Notes under the pieces: generated by a model
Told to the model about the DNA's origin: nothing
What the model saw: the letters and a program-made list of their open reading frames with translations, nothing else
The model's database searches: none
Shown here: positions 1 to 10,291 of the stretch, one piece after another
How the letters are laid out: each line of letters begins with the position of its first letter
Position numbering within the stretch: position 1 is the first letter of the stretch
Program-made: the position numbers and the translations under genes
Source of the DNA: Adlercreutzia sp. ZJ473
GTDB lineage: Bacteria > Actinomycetota > Coriobacteriia > Coriobacteriales > Eggerthellaceae
Reading direction: 5' to 3'
Length of the DNA stretch: 32,874 nucleotides
Assembly: GCF_013185065.1 (NCBI RefSeq)
Contig: NZ_JAAVTO010000029.1
Span: 1-32,874 of the forward strand

Positions 1-315
1 CTCTGCGCGATCGCAGTACTCTATCCAGAAGAGCTTGACCGGGAGCTTCCGGTTCTTCTTCTTGCGCTCGACGAGCGGCGCCATGTCCTGCTGCAAGTAT
101 GCATCGTTGGGCTCCCGCTCCTCCTTCGGGAAGAACAGCTCGTCGATGGCGTCGGCATCCATGGAGCTGACAGCGTCGAAGGTCAGGCGGTGCTCCCTGA
201 TCGCCCTGGCCCCGGCCGACACGTCGCGCTTGCTGACGTGCAGCGCGGCGGCGATGTCGGACTGGCTCGCCCCTCCCTTGGCGAGCATCATGAGGATCTT
301 CTTGTTCTTTGACAT
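1..315 (-). CDS. istA: IS21-like transposase IstA, N-terminal part (partial)
   Basis: The first 105 codons of a transposase gene run leftward off the window. The ATG at 315-313 opens a frame starting MSKNKKILMMLAKGGASQSD. Residues about 10-40 form a helix-turn-helix of the type found at the N-terminus of IstA, where it binds the terminal repeats. Following residues are charged and include a lysine/arginine cluster (ERKKKNRK) near residue 85. The DDE catalytic core and the partner ATPase IstB would lie outside the window. Four GGTACC repeats just upstream support the IS21 assignment. The family call rests on the N-terminal 105 residues and the repeats only. Confidence 0.65.
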   Translation of the reverse strand, partial: MSKNKKILMMLAKGGASQSDIAAALHVSKRDVSAGARAIREHRLTFDAVSSMDADAIDELFFPKEEREPNDAYLQQDMAPLVERKKKNRKLPVKLFWIEYCDRAE

Positions 316-388
316 AGGCATCGAGCCCCTTTCCGTCAGGGCATCCCGAATTGGATGCTCGTCACGGAATTCTATGCTCGACAAATGC

Positions 389-461
389 GGTACCGGGTGT
401 GTTTATGCGCGGTACCAGTTCAGTTGATCGGCGGTACCAAGGTTTGTTGATTGCTGGTACC
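389..461. repeat. Four GGTACC-centred IS-end repeats, 22-23 bp period
   Basis: Copies are centred on GGTACC at 389-394, 411-416, 433-438 and 456-461. Three copies are preceded by GC (GCGGTACC) and the flanking bases between copies are partly conserved (T/G-rich). The helically phased spacing of about two turns fits cooperative binding of transposase to the IS terminus. Confidence 0.7.
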
Positions 462-512
462 AATCAGGTTTACTAGCCAGCGAGGGAGCGCGTCGTCTTC
501 CCGCCTTCGACG

Positions 513-2063
513 CTACACGTCCAGACCCACGTCGCCCCTCGCCCGGCGCGGCACGCCCTCCCGAGGACGTAGCGCAGCCTCGATGTTCCTGCGCGCGGTC
601 ACGAACTCGCGGAGCTGGTATCGGGCCTCGCAGAAGCTCTCGTAGCGCTCGTTGCGAAGGGCCTGCAGCGCTTCCTTGCGCGACTTCAGATCATCCATGC
701 TCGGAACCTCGCCGCCGGGAAACAAGCCCTTCAGCTCCCTTTGCGCCCTCATGAACGCGTCGAGCTCCCTGCGGTGCGCGGAGTAGAACCTCTGCTTGTC
801 GGTGCACCTTCGGTACTGGTCCACGACACGCTTGTTGCCGAAGTACGCGCCACGCGCCCTGATCGCGCGATTGACCGAGCTGAGCTCGGCGTCAACGTCT
901 GCAAGCGCCTTGCGCGCAGCGTCGCGTACGTCCTGCGCGAAATCGCAGGAGCGATTCAAGTCCTCGAGGGAGCTGATTCCGCTCTCTTGGACGAAGGCGA
1001 TCGTCTTGGCCAAGCGCCGAACGTTCGACACGCGCACCTTGCGCGCATACGCCGGAGACCGCATGGCCTTCTGAGCTGCCTCCAGCTCGACCAGCAGGCC
1101 GAGCCGCTCGCGCGTCTCGCCATGCTCGATCCTCGATTGAATGGCCTCGGCGATCACGGGCCACTCGTAGTCCAGGCCGAGCTGACGCCCTTTGATCTGA
1201 CGTGCGTCATCCGGGTGCTTGTAGTAGATCCTCCCGTTGCTCAGCACGCATCCAAGCCCGTACTTCTCGTCCAGGATCCCTGCGAAGGTGCCGAAGTCCA
1301 CGGCTGTCGCGGTCGCGTCGCGCACGGCCTTTCGGACGTAGGCCTTGCGCGTGAGCACGCCGTCGGGCTTTCGCGAAAGATCACCGGTATCCTTCGCGGC
1401 AGACGCGACCCGCTTCGCCGACAGGTGGCGCCCAGACCAGTACTCCCTCTCCGTCACGCGATCGGCCTTCGCAGGAGACAGGAGGTCGACCTGGTGGAGG
1501 CCGCGTCGCTGGCACATGTCCATGACGGCCTGCTTGAGCTCGGCGATGAACTTGTCGCTGGCCTGGTGCTTGCAGCCAGCCCTCCAAAGCCAGCTCTTGC
1601 CCTGCATCCAGCCGCGCTCCGGCTCGTCTTTGATGCGCAGGGAGTTGAGGACGATGTGCGTGTGGATGTTGCCGGACCCCTCCGAGCCGTCCGGGTGGGT
1701 GAAGACGACGCACTGGTGCCCGCCGAACCACTCCTTCGCCAGCGCCAGCGACATGGCCTGCGCCTCTTGCGGGGTCAGGCCGACCTCGACGTCGCGCGGG
1801 TCGTAGGAGATGATGTAGTGGTGGGCCTTGATCTCGTCCTTGCCCTGGTTCTTCCCGTGCTGCCTGTTGGAGATCCTGCACTCGGCGGCGAACGAGAGCG
1901 GCTCGCAGTTTACGCCGTCCATGTAGAACTCCTCGCGGAGGATCGGGTTGCCCTCATCGTCCCTGACCGCCCTGCCGGTCACCTCGTCATGTTGGAAGAC
2001 GAGGTAGTCGATCGCGCCCTGGTAGTTTCCCGAGTGGTTCGCGAGGTGCTTAACGACGGCCAT
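513..2063 (-). CDS. MobP-type relaxase (mobilisation protein)
   Basis: This relaxase of about 516 residues would nick the origin of transfer of a mobilisable or conjugative element and pilot the strand into the recipient. The HUH-type metal site is visible as HH at residues 81-82 followed by HTHIVLN at 134-140. Candidate nucleophilic tyrosines lie near residues 14 and 20. The C-terminal 200 residues are rich in Arg, Glu and Ala and probably helical. I chose the ATG at 2063 because GGAGG lies eight bases upstream; an in-frame start at 2081 has no such support. The gene overlaps the end of the mobC-like gene by 14 bp, so the two are probably translationally coupled. An IS21-like element sits about 50 bp beyond its stop codon, but the frame looks intact. 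Confidence 0.85.
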   Translation of the reverse strand: MAVVKHLANHSGNYQGAIDYLVFQHDEVTGRAVRDDEGNPILREEFYMDGVNCEPLSFAAECRISNRQHGKNQGKDEIKAHHYIISYDPRDVEVGLTPQEAQAMSLALAKEWFGGHQCVVFTHPDGSEGSGNIHTHIVLNSLRIKDEPERGWMQGKSWLWRAGCKHQASDKFIAELKQAVMDMCQRRGLHQVDLLSPAKADRVTEREYWSGRHLSAKRVASAAKDTGDLSRKPDGVLTRKAYVRKAVRDATATAVDFGTFAGILDEKYGLGCVLSNGRIYYKHPDDARQIKGRQLGLDYEWPVIAEAIQSRIEHGETRERLGLLVELEAAQKAMRSPAYARKVRVSNVRRLAKTIAFVQESGISSLEDLNRSCDFAQDVRDAARKALADVDAELSSVNRAIRARGAYFGNKRVVDQYRRCTDKQRFYSAHRRELDAFMRAQRELKGLFPGGEVPSMDDLKSRKEALQALRNERYESFCEARYQLREFVTARRNIEAALRPREGVPRRARGDVGLDV

Positions 2064-2430
2064 TCGGAACGCCTCCGGCAACCCTCGACAGCTCCGAGCA
2101 GAGCCCGTGGATCTCAGTCAGCTGCCTGCGCAGGCGCAGCTCGAGGTCGTCGTCTATCCGCTTGCGCGAATTGCACAGGTGAACCGCTTGGTTGAGGTTG
2201 TTGCCGACGCGGGAGAGCTCCCGCAGGACCGGCACCACCTGCGAGGCGTCCAGGACGATCTCGTGCTTGACGACGACGCTTCGGCCGTCGATGACCTGGC
2301 GGACGTACCCGCCCACGCTGACGCCCTGCCTCCGCGCCTCGCCAACGAGCGCCTGGTACTGCGACTCGGTCAGCGAGACGTTGACCGTGCGGGTTTTCCG
2401 CAACTCGGGGTCCTTCGGTTTTCGAGCCAA
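2050..2430 (-). CDS. mobC: MobC-like relaxosome accessory protein (ribbon-helix-helix)
   Basis: This protein of about 126 residues probably binds oriT DNA and helps the downstream relaxase. Residues about 14-47 (RTVNVSLTESQYQALV and following) look like a ribbon-helix-helix fold. The segment VLRELSRVGNNLNQAVHLCN is the hallmark of MobC proteins. I chose the TTG at 2430-2428: AAGGAGG lies a few bases upstream and the encoded LARKPKDPELRK is a typical basic N-terminus. The longer open frame to 2571 has no ribosome binding site and runs through non-coding-looking sequence. It overlaps the relaxase start, as is usual for mobC-relaxase pairs. Confidence 0.8.
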   Translation of the reverse strand: MARKPKDPELRKTRTVNVSLTESQYQALVGEARRQGVSVGGYVRQVIDGRSVVVKHEIVLDASQVVPVLRELSRVGNNLNQAVHLCNSRKRIDDDLELRLRRQLTEIHGLCSELSRVAGGVPNGRR

Positions 2431-2730
2431 ATCAGCCTCCTTCGAATGGCAATTTACATTGCCTGAAGGACAGCCTCGCTCAGATTTGGAACGTTTTTCT
2501 TCTCCTGGGCGCGTATCGCGACCAACTCTTCTGGAGGTGTCAGGATCCCTCCTGACGAGATCTTCCTGCAAATGAAAAGCACCCCGGAGGGTGCTTGAAA
2601 TTCATTAATTGGCAGGAAGAAGAATCTCGCTCCACACTCAAACTTTCCTGAAACGTACGGCTGCACAGACGAGCCCAGAAACAAAGCGTGTTAGGTAGCT
2701 GACTTCTCTTCTGCGGGGCTGCACTTAGGA
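2431..2730. other. Intergenic region: possible oriT side and operon terminator
   Basis: About 300 bp separate mobC from ugd and no convincing gene is present. It holds an inverted repeat TCAGGA-TCCC-TCCTGA (2540-2555) and the ugd terminator (2578-2595). Because oriT usually lies just upstream of mobC, the part at about 2440-2560 is the likeliest place for it, but I recognise no nic-site consensus. Confidence 0.35.
2574..2595 (-). terminator. Rho-independent terminator of the polysaccharide operon
   Basis: On the minus strand AGCACCC-TCCG-GGGTGCT forms a perfect 7-bp stem (2578-2595) followed directly by TTTTCATTT. It lies about 135 bp after the ugd stop codon and is oriented to end leftward transcripts, so it most likely ends the whole polysaccharide operon before the mobilisation genes. 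Confidence 0.75.
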
Positions 2731-3957
2731 TCAGTCCCTCCGGAACAGATCTCGGGTGTAGACCTTGGCCTCCACGTCGCCGAGCTCGGGGCTCCAGCGG
2801 TTGGCGACGATCAAATCGCAGCGCCGCTTGAACGTCCCCAAGTCGTGGGTGACCTCACTGCCGAAGAGCTCGGGAGCGTCAAGCATCGGCTCATACACCA
2901 CAACAGGAATACCCTTAGCCTTAACGCGCTTCATGATGCCCTGGATGGAACTAGCACGGAAATTATCAGAGCCTGATTTCATGGTGAGGCGATAGATACC
3001 CACTACCGGTTTTTCAACTCCTGCATAGACTAGCTTCCATACCTGGTCTACCACCTCTTCGGCAATATAGTCTTTACGGGTACGGTTGGCCTCTACTATG
3101 GCCTCAATCAAGTTTTGAGGAACATCCTTGTAGTTAGCAAGTAATTGCTTGGTGTCTTTAGGTAGGCAATATCCTCCATAGCCAAAAGAAGGGTTGTTGT
3201 AATGGCTTCCAATGCGAGGGTCATAGCCTACCCCTTCAATGATTTGACTGGCATCAAGACCTCGCACACTGGCATAGGTATCAAGTTCGTTGAAATAAGA
3301 TACGCGAAGAGCAAGGTAGGTATTGGCAAAGAGCTTTACCGCCTCAGCTTCAGTTGCTCGCATGATAAGAGTGGGAATACTATCGCGTGAATCTTGTGCC
3401 CCTTCAGCTAAGAGTGACACGAACTTGGTTGCTGCTGTTTCAAGCTCACCAATGTAGGAACTCTCAGAAGGAACACCAACGATAATGCGAGAAGGGTGCA
3501 AGTTGTCGTAGAGCGCATGGCCTTCTCGCAAAAACTCAGGACTAAAAAGAAAACGAGCAGATGGATAGCGCTCGCACAAAGACTTGGTATAACCAACAGG
3601 TACCGTGGACTTTATAACCATAACCGCTGTTGGATTTACTTTGAGTACTAGCTCTATGACTTGTTCGACATAGCGAGTATCAAAGAAGTTACGTTCTGTG
3701 TCATAGTTGGTAGGTGTTGCTATGACGACTATCTCAGATTCCCTATAGGCTTGCTCCCCATCCAAGGTAGGATGCAAATCAAGATCTTTGTTAGCCAGGA
3801 AGTCTTCAATCTCAGCATCGGCGATGGGGCTTTGTTTGTTCCGTAATAGTTCAATTTTTTCAGGTACTACATCTACCGCATAAACAAAGTTGTTCTGTGA
3901 CAGTAATACTGCCAAAGAAAGACCGACATAACCCGTTCCCGCTACAGCGATTTTCAT
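2731..3957 (-). CDS. ugd: UDP-glucose 6-dehydrogenase
   Basis: Oxidises UDP-glucose twice with NAD+ to give UDP-glucuronate, a precursor for acidic surface polysaccharides. The 408-residue length suits the short bacterial form. The N-terminal Rossmann motif GTGYVG is at residues 7-12. The catalytic cysteine sits in GGYCLPKDT around residue 260, just after the NNPSFGYGG substrate loop. The ATG at 3957 is preceded by AGGAAAAGAACTT. It is the last gene of the minus-strand operon, about 115 bp after rmlC and just before a strong terminator. An 18-bp leader element upstream is repeated in front of rmlB. The coding sequence is clearly less GC-rich than the chromosomal genes further right, suggesting acquisition with the locus. 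Confidence 0.93.
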   Translation of the reverse strand: MKIAVAGTGYVGLSLAVLLSQNNFVYAVDVVPEKIELLRNKQSPIADAEIEDFLANKDLDLHPTLDGEQAYRESEIVVIATPTNYDTERNFFDTRYVEQVIELVLKVNPTAVMVIKSTVPVGYTKSLCERYPSARFLFSPEFLREGHALYDNLHPSRIIVGVPSESSYIGELETAATKFVSLLAEGAQDSRDSIPTLIMRATEAEAVKLFANTYLALRVSYFNELDTYASVRGLDASQIIEGVGYDPRIGSHYNNPSFGYGGYCLPKDTKQLLANYKDVPQNLIEAIVEANRTRKDYIAEEVVDQVWKLVYAGVEKPVVGIYRLTMKSGSDNFRASSIQGIMKRVKAKGIPVVVYEPMLDAPELFGSEVTHDLGTFKRRCDLIVANRWSPELGDVEAKVYTRDLFRRD

Positions 3958-3970
3958 AAGTTCTTTTCCT

Positions 3971-3988
3971 TCTCTTCAGTTTTCAAAG
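3971..3988 (-). repeat. 18-bp leader repeat, copy 1 (upstream of ugd)
   Basis: On the minus strand CTTTGAAAACTGAAGAGA lies just before the ugd ribosome binding site. An identical 18-mer is found at 5719-5736, before rmlB. The two copies are the only leader sequence shared between genes of this operon that I found. Confidence 0.7.
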
Positions 3989-4073
3989 TGCAAATAAAAG
4001 CCACCTTGTTTTGGCACTCCTTTCAACGACCTAGAGAATTACCTCTGAAATATGAACACCAAAAAAGCTGTTT

Positions 4074-4676
4074 TCAGAATAATGAGTCTTTTATACTGGC
4101 TAGAAGCGGATGCCTCTCATCCTTCTCACTCAGCACTACCTTGGCAAGATCGAAGACATCGTCCCCCTGCATGGCAGGCCATTTGATCCCTATAGCAGGA
4201 TCGTTCCACATAAGACCACCCTCGTCATTGGGATGATAGACGTCATCGCACTTGTAGCAGAACTCTGCAGTGTCTGAGAGAACCAAGAATCCATGAGCAA
4301 AGCCGCGAGGAATAAAGAATTGACGTCTGTTTTCGGAGGAGAGGTTCACACCCTCCCATTTGCCATAGGTAAGGCTGTCCCGTCTCAGGTCAACCGCAAC
4401 ATCAAAGACCTCACCAGAGACAACGCGTACCAACTTTGCTTGAGGATGGTTGATTTGAAAGTGAAGACCACGAAGAACGCCTTTAGTAGAGCTTGATTGG
4501 TTATCCTGTACGAAGTCACAGGTGATACCGCCTGCCTCAAAATCAGGCTTCTTGTAAGTTTCCATGAAGCAGCCACGCTCGTCCCCATAGGATTTAACGT
4601 CTACTATGATTACTCCCTCAATAGAGGTTTCAGTAAAGGTAAAATTACCGTTTGTAATTTGGTTTCCTTGCGCCAT
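4074..4676 (-). CDS. rfbC: dTDP-4-dehydrorhamnose 3,5-epimerase
   Basis: Third step of dTDP-L-rhamnose synthesis: epimerises carbons 3 and 5 of dTDP-4-keto-6-deoxyglucose. At 200 residues it has the normal single-cupin length. Family signatures are visible: the stretch RGLHFQINHPQAKLVRV (about residues 69-85) with the catalytic histidine, the DLRRDS segment, and FIPRGFAHGFLVLSD, which contributes to the cupin core. The ATG at 4676 follows GGGGGTAAGAATC, only 12 bp after the rmlB stop codon, so the two are co-transcribed. With rmlA, rmlB and rmlD it completes the rhamnose pathway. Confidence 0.95.
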   Translation of the reverse strand: MAQGNQITNGNFTFTETSIEGVIIVDVKSYGDERGCFMETYKKPDFEAGGITCDFVQDNQSSSTKGVLRGLHFQINHPQAKLVRVVSGEVFDVAVDLRRDSLTYGKWEGVNLSSENRRQFFIPRGFAHGFLVLSDTAEFCYKCDDVYHPNDEGGLMWNDPAIGIKWPAMQGDDVFDLAKVVLSEKDERHPLLASIKDSLF

Positions 4677-4688
4677 GATTCTTACCCC

Positions 4689-5736
<1,048 letters not shown>

Positions 5737-5774
5737 GACCACAGTGATTCATATAAGGAAAAGTGTTTGGAACG

Positions 5775-6677
5775 TTATCCTTCTAGTTCAGGTAGATGTT
5801 GTAAGTAGCTATCCAGTGCTTCTTGCCAGGGACGCATTTCGTTGCCGACCGTATCTGTTAAGCGCTGGTTTTTAAGAGCACTATAGTGGGGTCTGTTGGC
5901 AGATTCAGGATTAGCTTGTTTGTATTGCATACTGCTAACAGGAACTACGTTGCAGGATAGATTTGACTTTTCCATAATGCGGGCAGCAAGCTCAGCCCAC
6001 GAGCAGGTGCCTTCATTGGTTACGTGATAGATTCCGTAAGCATCAGTTAATGCAATCTTTAAGATCTCATAGGCTAGATCATTAGCTGAAGTAGGATTAC
6101 CCAACTGATCATTTACTACCGTTACTTCATCTAAACGCCTGCCAAGGCTACGCATGGTCTTGACGAAATTCTTGCCAACGTATCCATAGAGCCAGGCACT
6201 ACGGCAAATAAAAGTCCTTGGATTAGCAGCAAGCGCAAACTGCTCTCCTGCAAGCTTGGTTCTACCATAGGCAGATATAGGACCTGTTACATCGGTCTCT
6301 ACACGTTCGCCTGGAGTGTCTCCTGGAAAGACATAGTCGGTAGAGACATGGACAAACTTAGCTCCTTGTATAGCGCAGTTCTTAGCAAGGTTCTTAGGAC
6401 CGAGTGCATTTACCTTGTAGGCTGTTTTTTCATCAGTCTCACAACCGTCGACATCAGTAATAGCTGCGCAGTTGATAACTAAATCATAAGCATGGGTATC
6501 CATCCATTGGCTTACTGCAATAGGATCTGAGATATCAAGCTCGTCGCAATCAACGTAGTCGGCCATTGCGCCCAGATAGTTGACAGGAATAGGACCAACT
6601 TCTGCCTTCATGGTACTGAGGCAGCGTTTGAGTTCGTTGCCAAGCTGACCACGAGAACCTGTAATAAGAATTCTCAT
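5775..6677 (-). CDS. rfbD: dTDP-4-dehydrorhamnose reductase
   Basis: Last step of dTDP-L-rhamnose synthesis: reduces dTDP-4-keto-L-rhamnose. The 300-residue length is normal. MRILITGSRGQLGNEL is the nucleotide-binding start, VNCAAITDVDGCETD the conserved block around residues 68-82, HVSTDYVFPGD the segment before the active site, and YGRTKLAGE carries the catalytic tyrosine and lysine. AAGGA lies six bases before the ATG at 6677. The gene is separated by only 13 bp from rmlA upstream and shares its lower GC content. Confidence 0.95.
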   Translation of the reverse strand: MRILITGSRGQLGNELKRCLSTMKAEVGPIPVNYLGAMADYVDCDELDISDPIAVSQWMDTHAYDLVINCAAITDVDGCETDEKTAYKVNALGPKNLAKNCAIQGAKFVHVSTDYVFPGDTPGERVETDVTGPISAYGRTKLAGEQFALAANPRTFICRSAWLYGYVGKNFVKTMRSLGRRLDEVTVVNDQLGNPTSANDLAYEILKIALTDAYGIYHVTNEGTCSWAELAARIMEKSNLSCNVVPVSSMQYKQANPESANRPHYSALKNQRLTDTVGNEMRPWQEALDSYLQHLPELEG

Positions 6678-6690
6678 AAGTAGTCCTTCT

Positions 6691-7602
6691 TTAACTTACC
6701 TGGTTGCGATTTACCCCAGGCACGATTTGCCCTTCAGAGACTTTCCGTAAATGCCTGCCATAGACTGATTTGCCGTATTGAGAAGCTGCCTCTATAAGCT
6801 CATCTTTTGAGATCCAGCCATTCTCAAAAGCAATCTCTTCAGGAACACTAACAGGCAAGTCTTGACTACGTTCAACTGAACGCACGAACTCACCTGCCTC
6901 GAACAATGACTCCATGGTACCAGTGTCTAACCAAGCAAAACCACGACCTAAAGTGACAACGTTCAAGGACCCATCTCCCAAATACATTTGATTTAAGGTG
7001 GTGATCTCCAACTCACCACGTGCACTTGGTTTAACTAGTTTTGCCATCTCGCACACTCTGGAGTCATAGAAGTAAAGCCCCGTTACGGCATAGTTTGATT
7101 TAGGATGCTCTGGCTTCTCTTCAATAGATACTGCATTGAAGTCTTTATCAAACTCAACAACCCCGAAGCGTTCTGGGTCATCAACATGATATCCAAAAAC
7201 AGTAGCTCCCCCTTGTGCTTCGGCCCGCTCTACTGCTGCACGAAGACGTTTCTTTAATCCATTACCAAAAAAGATATTGTCACCTAAAACAAGTGCGCAA
7301 GGCTCACCCGAGATGAACTCTTCTCCAATGAGAAAAGCTTGAGCAAGACCGTCAGGTGAAGGTTGTTCAGCATAAGAAAAGCTCACACCAAAACGTGAAC
7401 CATCACCTAAAAGTCGTTTAAAGTTAGGAAGATCAGTAGGAGTAGAGATAACTAAAATTTCTCTAATGCCTGCCAACATCAGAACTGATAGCGGATAGTA
7501 GATCATCGGCTTGTCGTAGATCGGCAAAAGCTGTTTGCTCGTTACACTGGTGAGTGGATATAAACGACTACCACTGCCACCCGCAAGAACAATGCCTTTC
7601 AT
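6691..7602 (-). CDS. rfbA: Glucose-1-phosphate thymidylyltransferase
   Basis: First step of dTDP-L-rhamnose synthesis: joins glucose-1-phosphate and dTTP. The signature [11 protein letters not shown] follows MKGIVLA at the N-terminus, and [17 protein letters not shown] and LGDNIFFG are classic RmlA blocks. I chose the ATG at 7602 (303 residues): it overlaps the wzx stop codon as ATGA, a translational-coupling arrangement, and AGAGGTGG lies at a suitable distance. The in-frame GTG at 7614 is less likely. It is normal in length for the family. Confidence 0.95.
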   Translation of the reverse strand: MKGIVLAGGSGSRLYPLTSVTSKQLLPIYDKPMIYYPLSVLMLAGIREILVISTPTDLPNFKRLLGDGSRFGVSFSYAEQPSPDGLAQAFLIGEEFISGEPCALVLGDNIFFGNGLKKRLRAAVERAEAQGGATVFGYHVDDPERFGVVEFDKDFNAVSIEEKPEHPKSNYAVTGLYFYDSRVCEMAKLVKPSARGELEITTLNQMYLGDGSLNVVTLGRGFAWLDTGTMESLFEAGEFVRSVERSQDLPVSVPEEIAFENGWISKDELIEAASQYGKSVYGRHLRKVSEGQIVPGVNRNQVS

Positions 7603-9020
7603 AGTTGTTTCCACCTCTCAATAGCGCTAACACAGATTGACAAAATCAAAGATCTTCTATTTGTATCTACAAGAATCCACGCACAATAAGCCGCGAGGAA
7701 AACAACAAATCCAGCTAAACAGTCCAGTGCTAAAGAGCAGAGAAGAAAGATCATCGAGACAAGAAGATTACCGATAAAACTCTTGATATACTTTTGGTTC
7801 AGCTTATGAGCAAAATACCGTTCTGATATTGCACTTCTGCAAACAATAGCCAACACTCCACCCAGCACCACCGCAAAAGGGGAACCAATTACTAAAGACC
7901 CCAATAAAGAAAAACCCGCGCTCAAACCACAAGCGAACACATTAACTCCAAGAAGCCTTGTCTCTTCTCTTAGAACCTTAAAATACGTCGTTGAGAGAAT
8001 TGACATACGCCCATCAAACACGCATAACGGCAACAAAACCGGAAGAATTAGCATAGACTCCGAATAATCCGGTAGCCACCATGAAACGACAATGAATATA
8101 GGGAAATAAAGAAAAAATGTTAGAGGAAGCAATACGTCCAATCCTTGCTGCAACCTCTGATATATAGCCGATATGTTTTTCTCTTGTCTTAGAGCCGGAA
8201 ACAAGACCATAGACACCTGATTAATGAAAGATAGAGAAAATGTCGAAAGAGAGATAGCTAACGAATATATACTGAAGGTTTCTATACCCCAAGTACCTTC
8301 AATAGTAAACTGCGCTATTCCTAGGATTAGGCTGCTAGCTAAATTCGCTAACATCAACTTACACCCAGCTTTTACATCTGCTACAGATCTTTTGATGCAG
8401 GTTTTTAATGTAGGCATTCTTTTTGTAGCAAGAAAATCGCGAAAATTGAATAGATTAAAAACAAAAGCAATAATCTGAGACAAGATATAAAAGACAACAA
8501 AGGCCTTGAAAGAGTCTGCCTTAAATAGAACAAGAATAACAATACTTAAAAAGAATGCACTACGATTTATCACTATAGAATACGAGTATAGCCTCGTTTC
8601 ATCCATTGCTTGAAATATATATCCCATAAAATTGGCAAGATTATTAACCACGAGCAAGATTGCTACTGAGCAAAGAACAAACACTCTCTCTGTGTCTTCG
8701 ATAAAAACAAATGACGTAAAAGCAATAATGATACCCAAACACATTTGCGTTGCAGATTCAAGGAGAAATTGCCCTTTGGCCTCCCTTTTGTCTACCTCGC
8801 TTCTTGGAGTGCCGCCTAAGCGCAAATACACGCCATCATTAAATCCGAAATGACCAAAGCCAACATAACTTGCGTACAGAAGAAATAGTTGCCAATATCC
8901 ATAGTCAGCAACTCCTAGTATTTTTGGCATCAGGAAAGACACTGATGCCATTACTAGAAAGGAAATACCCTGAGAGAACAGAGCGATAGCAACGTTTTTG
9001 GTAATACGGTTTAAGGACAT
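7599..9020 (-). CDS. wzx: Wzx-type polysaccharide flippase
   Basis: A 473-residue integral membrane protein with about 12 to 14 hydrophobic segments, of the oligosaccharide flippase/MATE-like superfamily. It would move the undecaprenyl-pyrophosphate-linked repeat unit across the membrane. The N-terminus ([20 protein letters not shown]) and the following [21 protein letters not shown] match the usual beginning of Wzx proteins, where [10 protein letters not shown] is conserved. It starts 2 bp after the wzy stop codon and ends in an ATGA overlap with rmlA. The coding region is AT-rich. Substrate cannot be read from the sequence. Confidence 0.85.
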   Translation of the reverse strand: MSLNRITKNVAIALFSQGISFLVMASVSFLMPKILGVADYGYWQLFLLYASYVGFGHFGFNDGVYLRLGGTPRSEVDKREAKGQFLLESATQMCLGIIIAFTSFVFIEDTERVFVLCSVAILLVVNNLANFMGYIFQAMDETRLYSYSIVINRSAFFLSIVILVLFKADSFKAFVVFYILSQIIAFVFNLFNFRDFLATKRMPTLKTCIKRSVADVKAGCKLMLANLASSLILGIAQFTIEGTWGIETFSIYSLAISLSTFSLSFINQVSMVLFPALRQEKNISAIYQRLQQGLDVLLPLTFFLYFPIFIVVSWWLPDYSESMLILPVLLPLCVFDGRMSILSTTYFKVLREETRLLGVNVFACGLSAGFSLLGSLVIGSPFAVVLGGVLAIVCRSAISERYFAHKLNQKYIKSFIGNLLVSMIFLLCSLALDCLAGFVVFLAAYCAWILVDTNRRSLILSICVSAIERWKQL

Positions 9021-9022
9021 AG

Positions 9023-10291
9023 CTAAAAGCTCTGTAATTGATTCCTAGCTAAGAACTTGCACACTACTGCAATAATCAAAAAGGCAGCGATATAGGTTCC
9101 GTATATCCAAGGCGAAATAATAAAGGAATAGAGATAGAAATACAGAATCGCGGAGTATGCAACCTCAACTATTGGACTCGTTTCTCTTCCTCGATATATC
9201 AATTGACACAGTGCACCCTCTACAAAACCCAAAATCAACATAAAGAGAAGTCCTCCACAAAACCCATAATCAAGAATGAGTCCGCGAAAGGCACTGAAAA
9301 CATTGCCGTGCCCAGATGCAAGAACCGTATAAACTCCACCTATACGAGACACAAATCCTAGTTGAACAAAAGGGGCCATAAACGTATTGAGACCAAATTC
9401 ATAATTTGAAACAGAATACTTAGAGGCCCAATAATCAAAATTCCAAACTTCTCCGAATAAGTATACTGAATACTTATCAAGCGCTGCCTGAACAGCCCAT
9501 GAATCAAAAGAGCCAAATCTCAGTAAAAAAGTAAGATAGAATAGGAATAATAGAGCAATGGCAACGATTGCGCCTAGAATGAATCTTCTTGCAGTCACCT
9601 CAGGAAGACGTTTGTGAATTGAAAAATACCTGGCAAAATAAAAGCAAATCCACAGCATCGCAGACCCAATAAAGCCCGCTTTGCCGCTCGTTGTTAGCAT
9701 AAGCAAAGTTATGGGAATTAAAGTACATAAGCACAGTGCTCGTTCTGATCTTTTTTGCGTATGGTTAAATAAATACCCACCTATCCCGGCTGCAGCATAA
9801 ACAAAGCAGACCAGTATTTGAGACGCTATCCCAGATGACTTTGTTCCCAAATAGCGTTCTGCGCTAATAGAAGAGGTCATATCAAGAGTAGATGAAACGC
9901 TCGCAAAAGACGAGAATGAAATACCATACGTTGATGCCTGTATAAGAAAGTAGGCCAATCCAAGCGAAATAAATGATACCAATACCATTATTTCGTCTAT
10001 TTTCAAACCAAGTCTCTTGTTGGCTCCTAGCCCAATAGCAGCATTTTGACAGCAACCTTGCTTAAAGAATGCTTGCTTTCCGATGAGATATCCCAATAAC
10101 GTACATACCAGCATGCCAAAAAGCCATAGAGGACCCACCATGTTCCATGGCAAATCTTCAGCTGCAAAAGAACCAACTATACTGACCATCCAAACAAAAC
10201 AAAAAATATTAATTGGTTGTAGCCAAGTTCCAGTTATACGCCTTGCTATAAAACACAGCAGGCCCAATAAGAAAGTGACAAGAATCAGCAT
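9023..10291 (-). CDS. wzy: Wzy-like polysaccharide polymerase
   Basis: A 422-residue protein with roughly 10 to 12 membrane segments and a larger extracellular loop in the second half (around WAVQAALDKYSVYLFGEVWNFD). This topology, and its place between a glycosyltransferase and the flippase, is that of an O-antigen/capsule polymerase, which joins repeat units outside the membrane. Wzy proteins are poorly conserved in sequence, so the call is from topology and context. The ATG at 10291 overlaps the end of the upstream glycosyltransferase by 7 bp. AT-rich. Confidence 0.75.
   Translation of the reverse strand: MLILVTFLLGLLCFIARRITGTWLQPINIFCFVWMVSIVGSFAAEDLPWNMVGPLWLFGMLVCTLLGYLIGKQAFFKQGCCQNAAIGLGANKRLGLKIDEIMVLVSFISLGLAYFLIQASTYGISFSSFASVSSTLDMTSSISAERYLGTKSSGIASQILVCFVYAAAGIGGYLFNHTQKRSERALCLCTLIPITLLMLTTSGKAGFIGSAMLWICFYFARYFSIHKRLPEVTARRFILGAIVAIALLFLFYLTFLLRFGSFDSWAVQAALDKYSVYLFGEVWNFDYWASKYSVSNYEFGLNTFMAPFVQLGFVSRIGGVYTVLASGHGNVFSAFRGLILDYGFCGGLLFMLILGFVEGALCQLIYRGRETSPIVEVAYSAILYFYLYSFIISPWIYGTYIAAFLIIAVVCKFLARNQLQSF

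Larger units (their letters stand above)
1..466 (-). mobile_element. IS21-family insertion sequence, 5' end (runs off the window)
   Basis: This is the upstream end of an insertion sequence whose first gene (istA-like) reads leftward out of the window. Between that gene and the relaxase gene are four GGTACC-centred repeats at 389-394, 411-416, 433-438 and 456-461, spaced 22, 22 and 23 bp. Multiple transposase-binding repeats at the tips are typical of IS21 elements. Read on the minus strand, the sequence from 466 begins with TG, the usual IS21 terminal dinucleotide, so I place the tip there. The other end and the target-site duplication lie outside the window, so the exact boundary is inferred. 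Confidence 0.65.

Noticed and set aside
741-2195. Long plus-strand open frame opposite the relaxase
   Set aside because: Antisense to a relaxase with recognisable motifs; its Arg/Leu/Val/Asp-rich translation is typical of the shadow frame of GC-rich genes.
2454-2684. 76-codon minus-strand frame between mobC and ugd
   Set aside because: It runs through the operon terminator and has no ribosome binding site or family resemblance.
7602-7614. Upstream GTG start for rfbA
   Set aside because: The ATG at 7602 has better spacing from AGAGGTGG and the ATGA overlap with wzx, and gives the standard family N-terminus.
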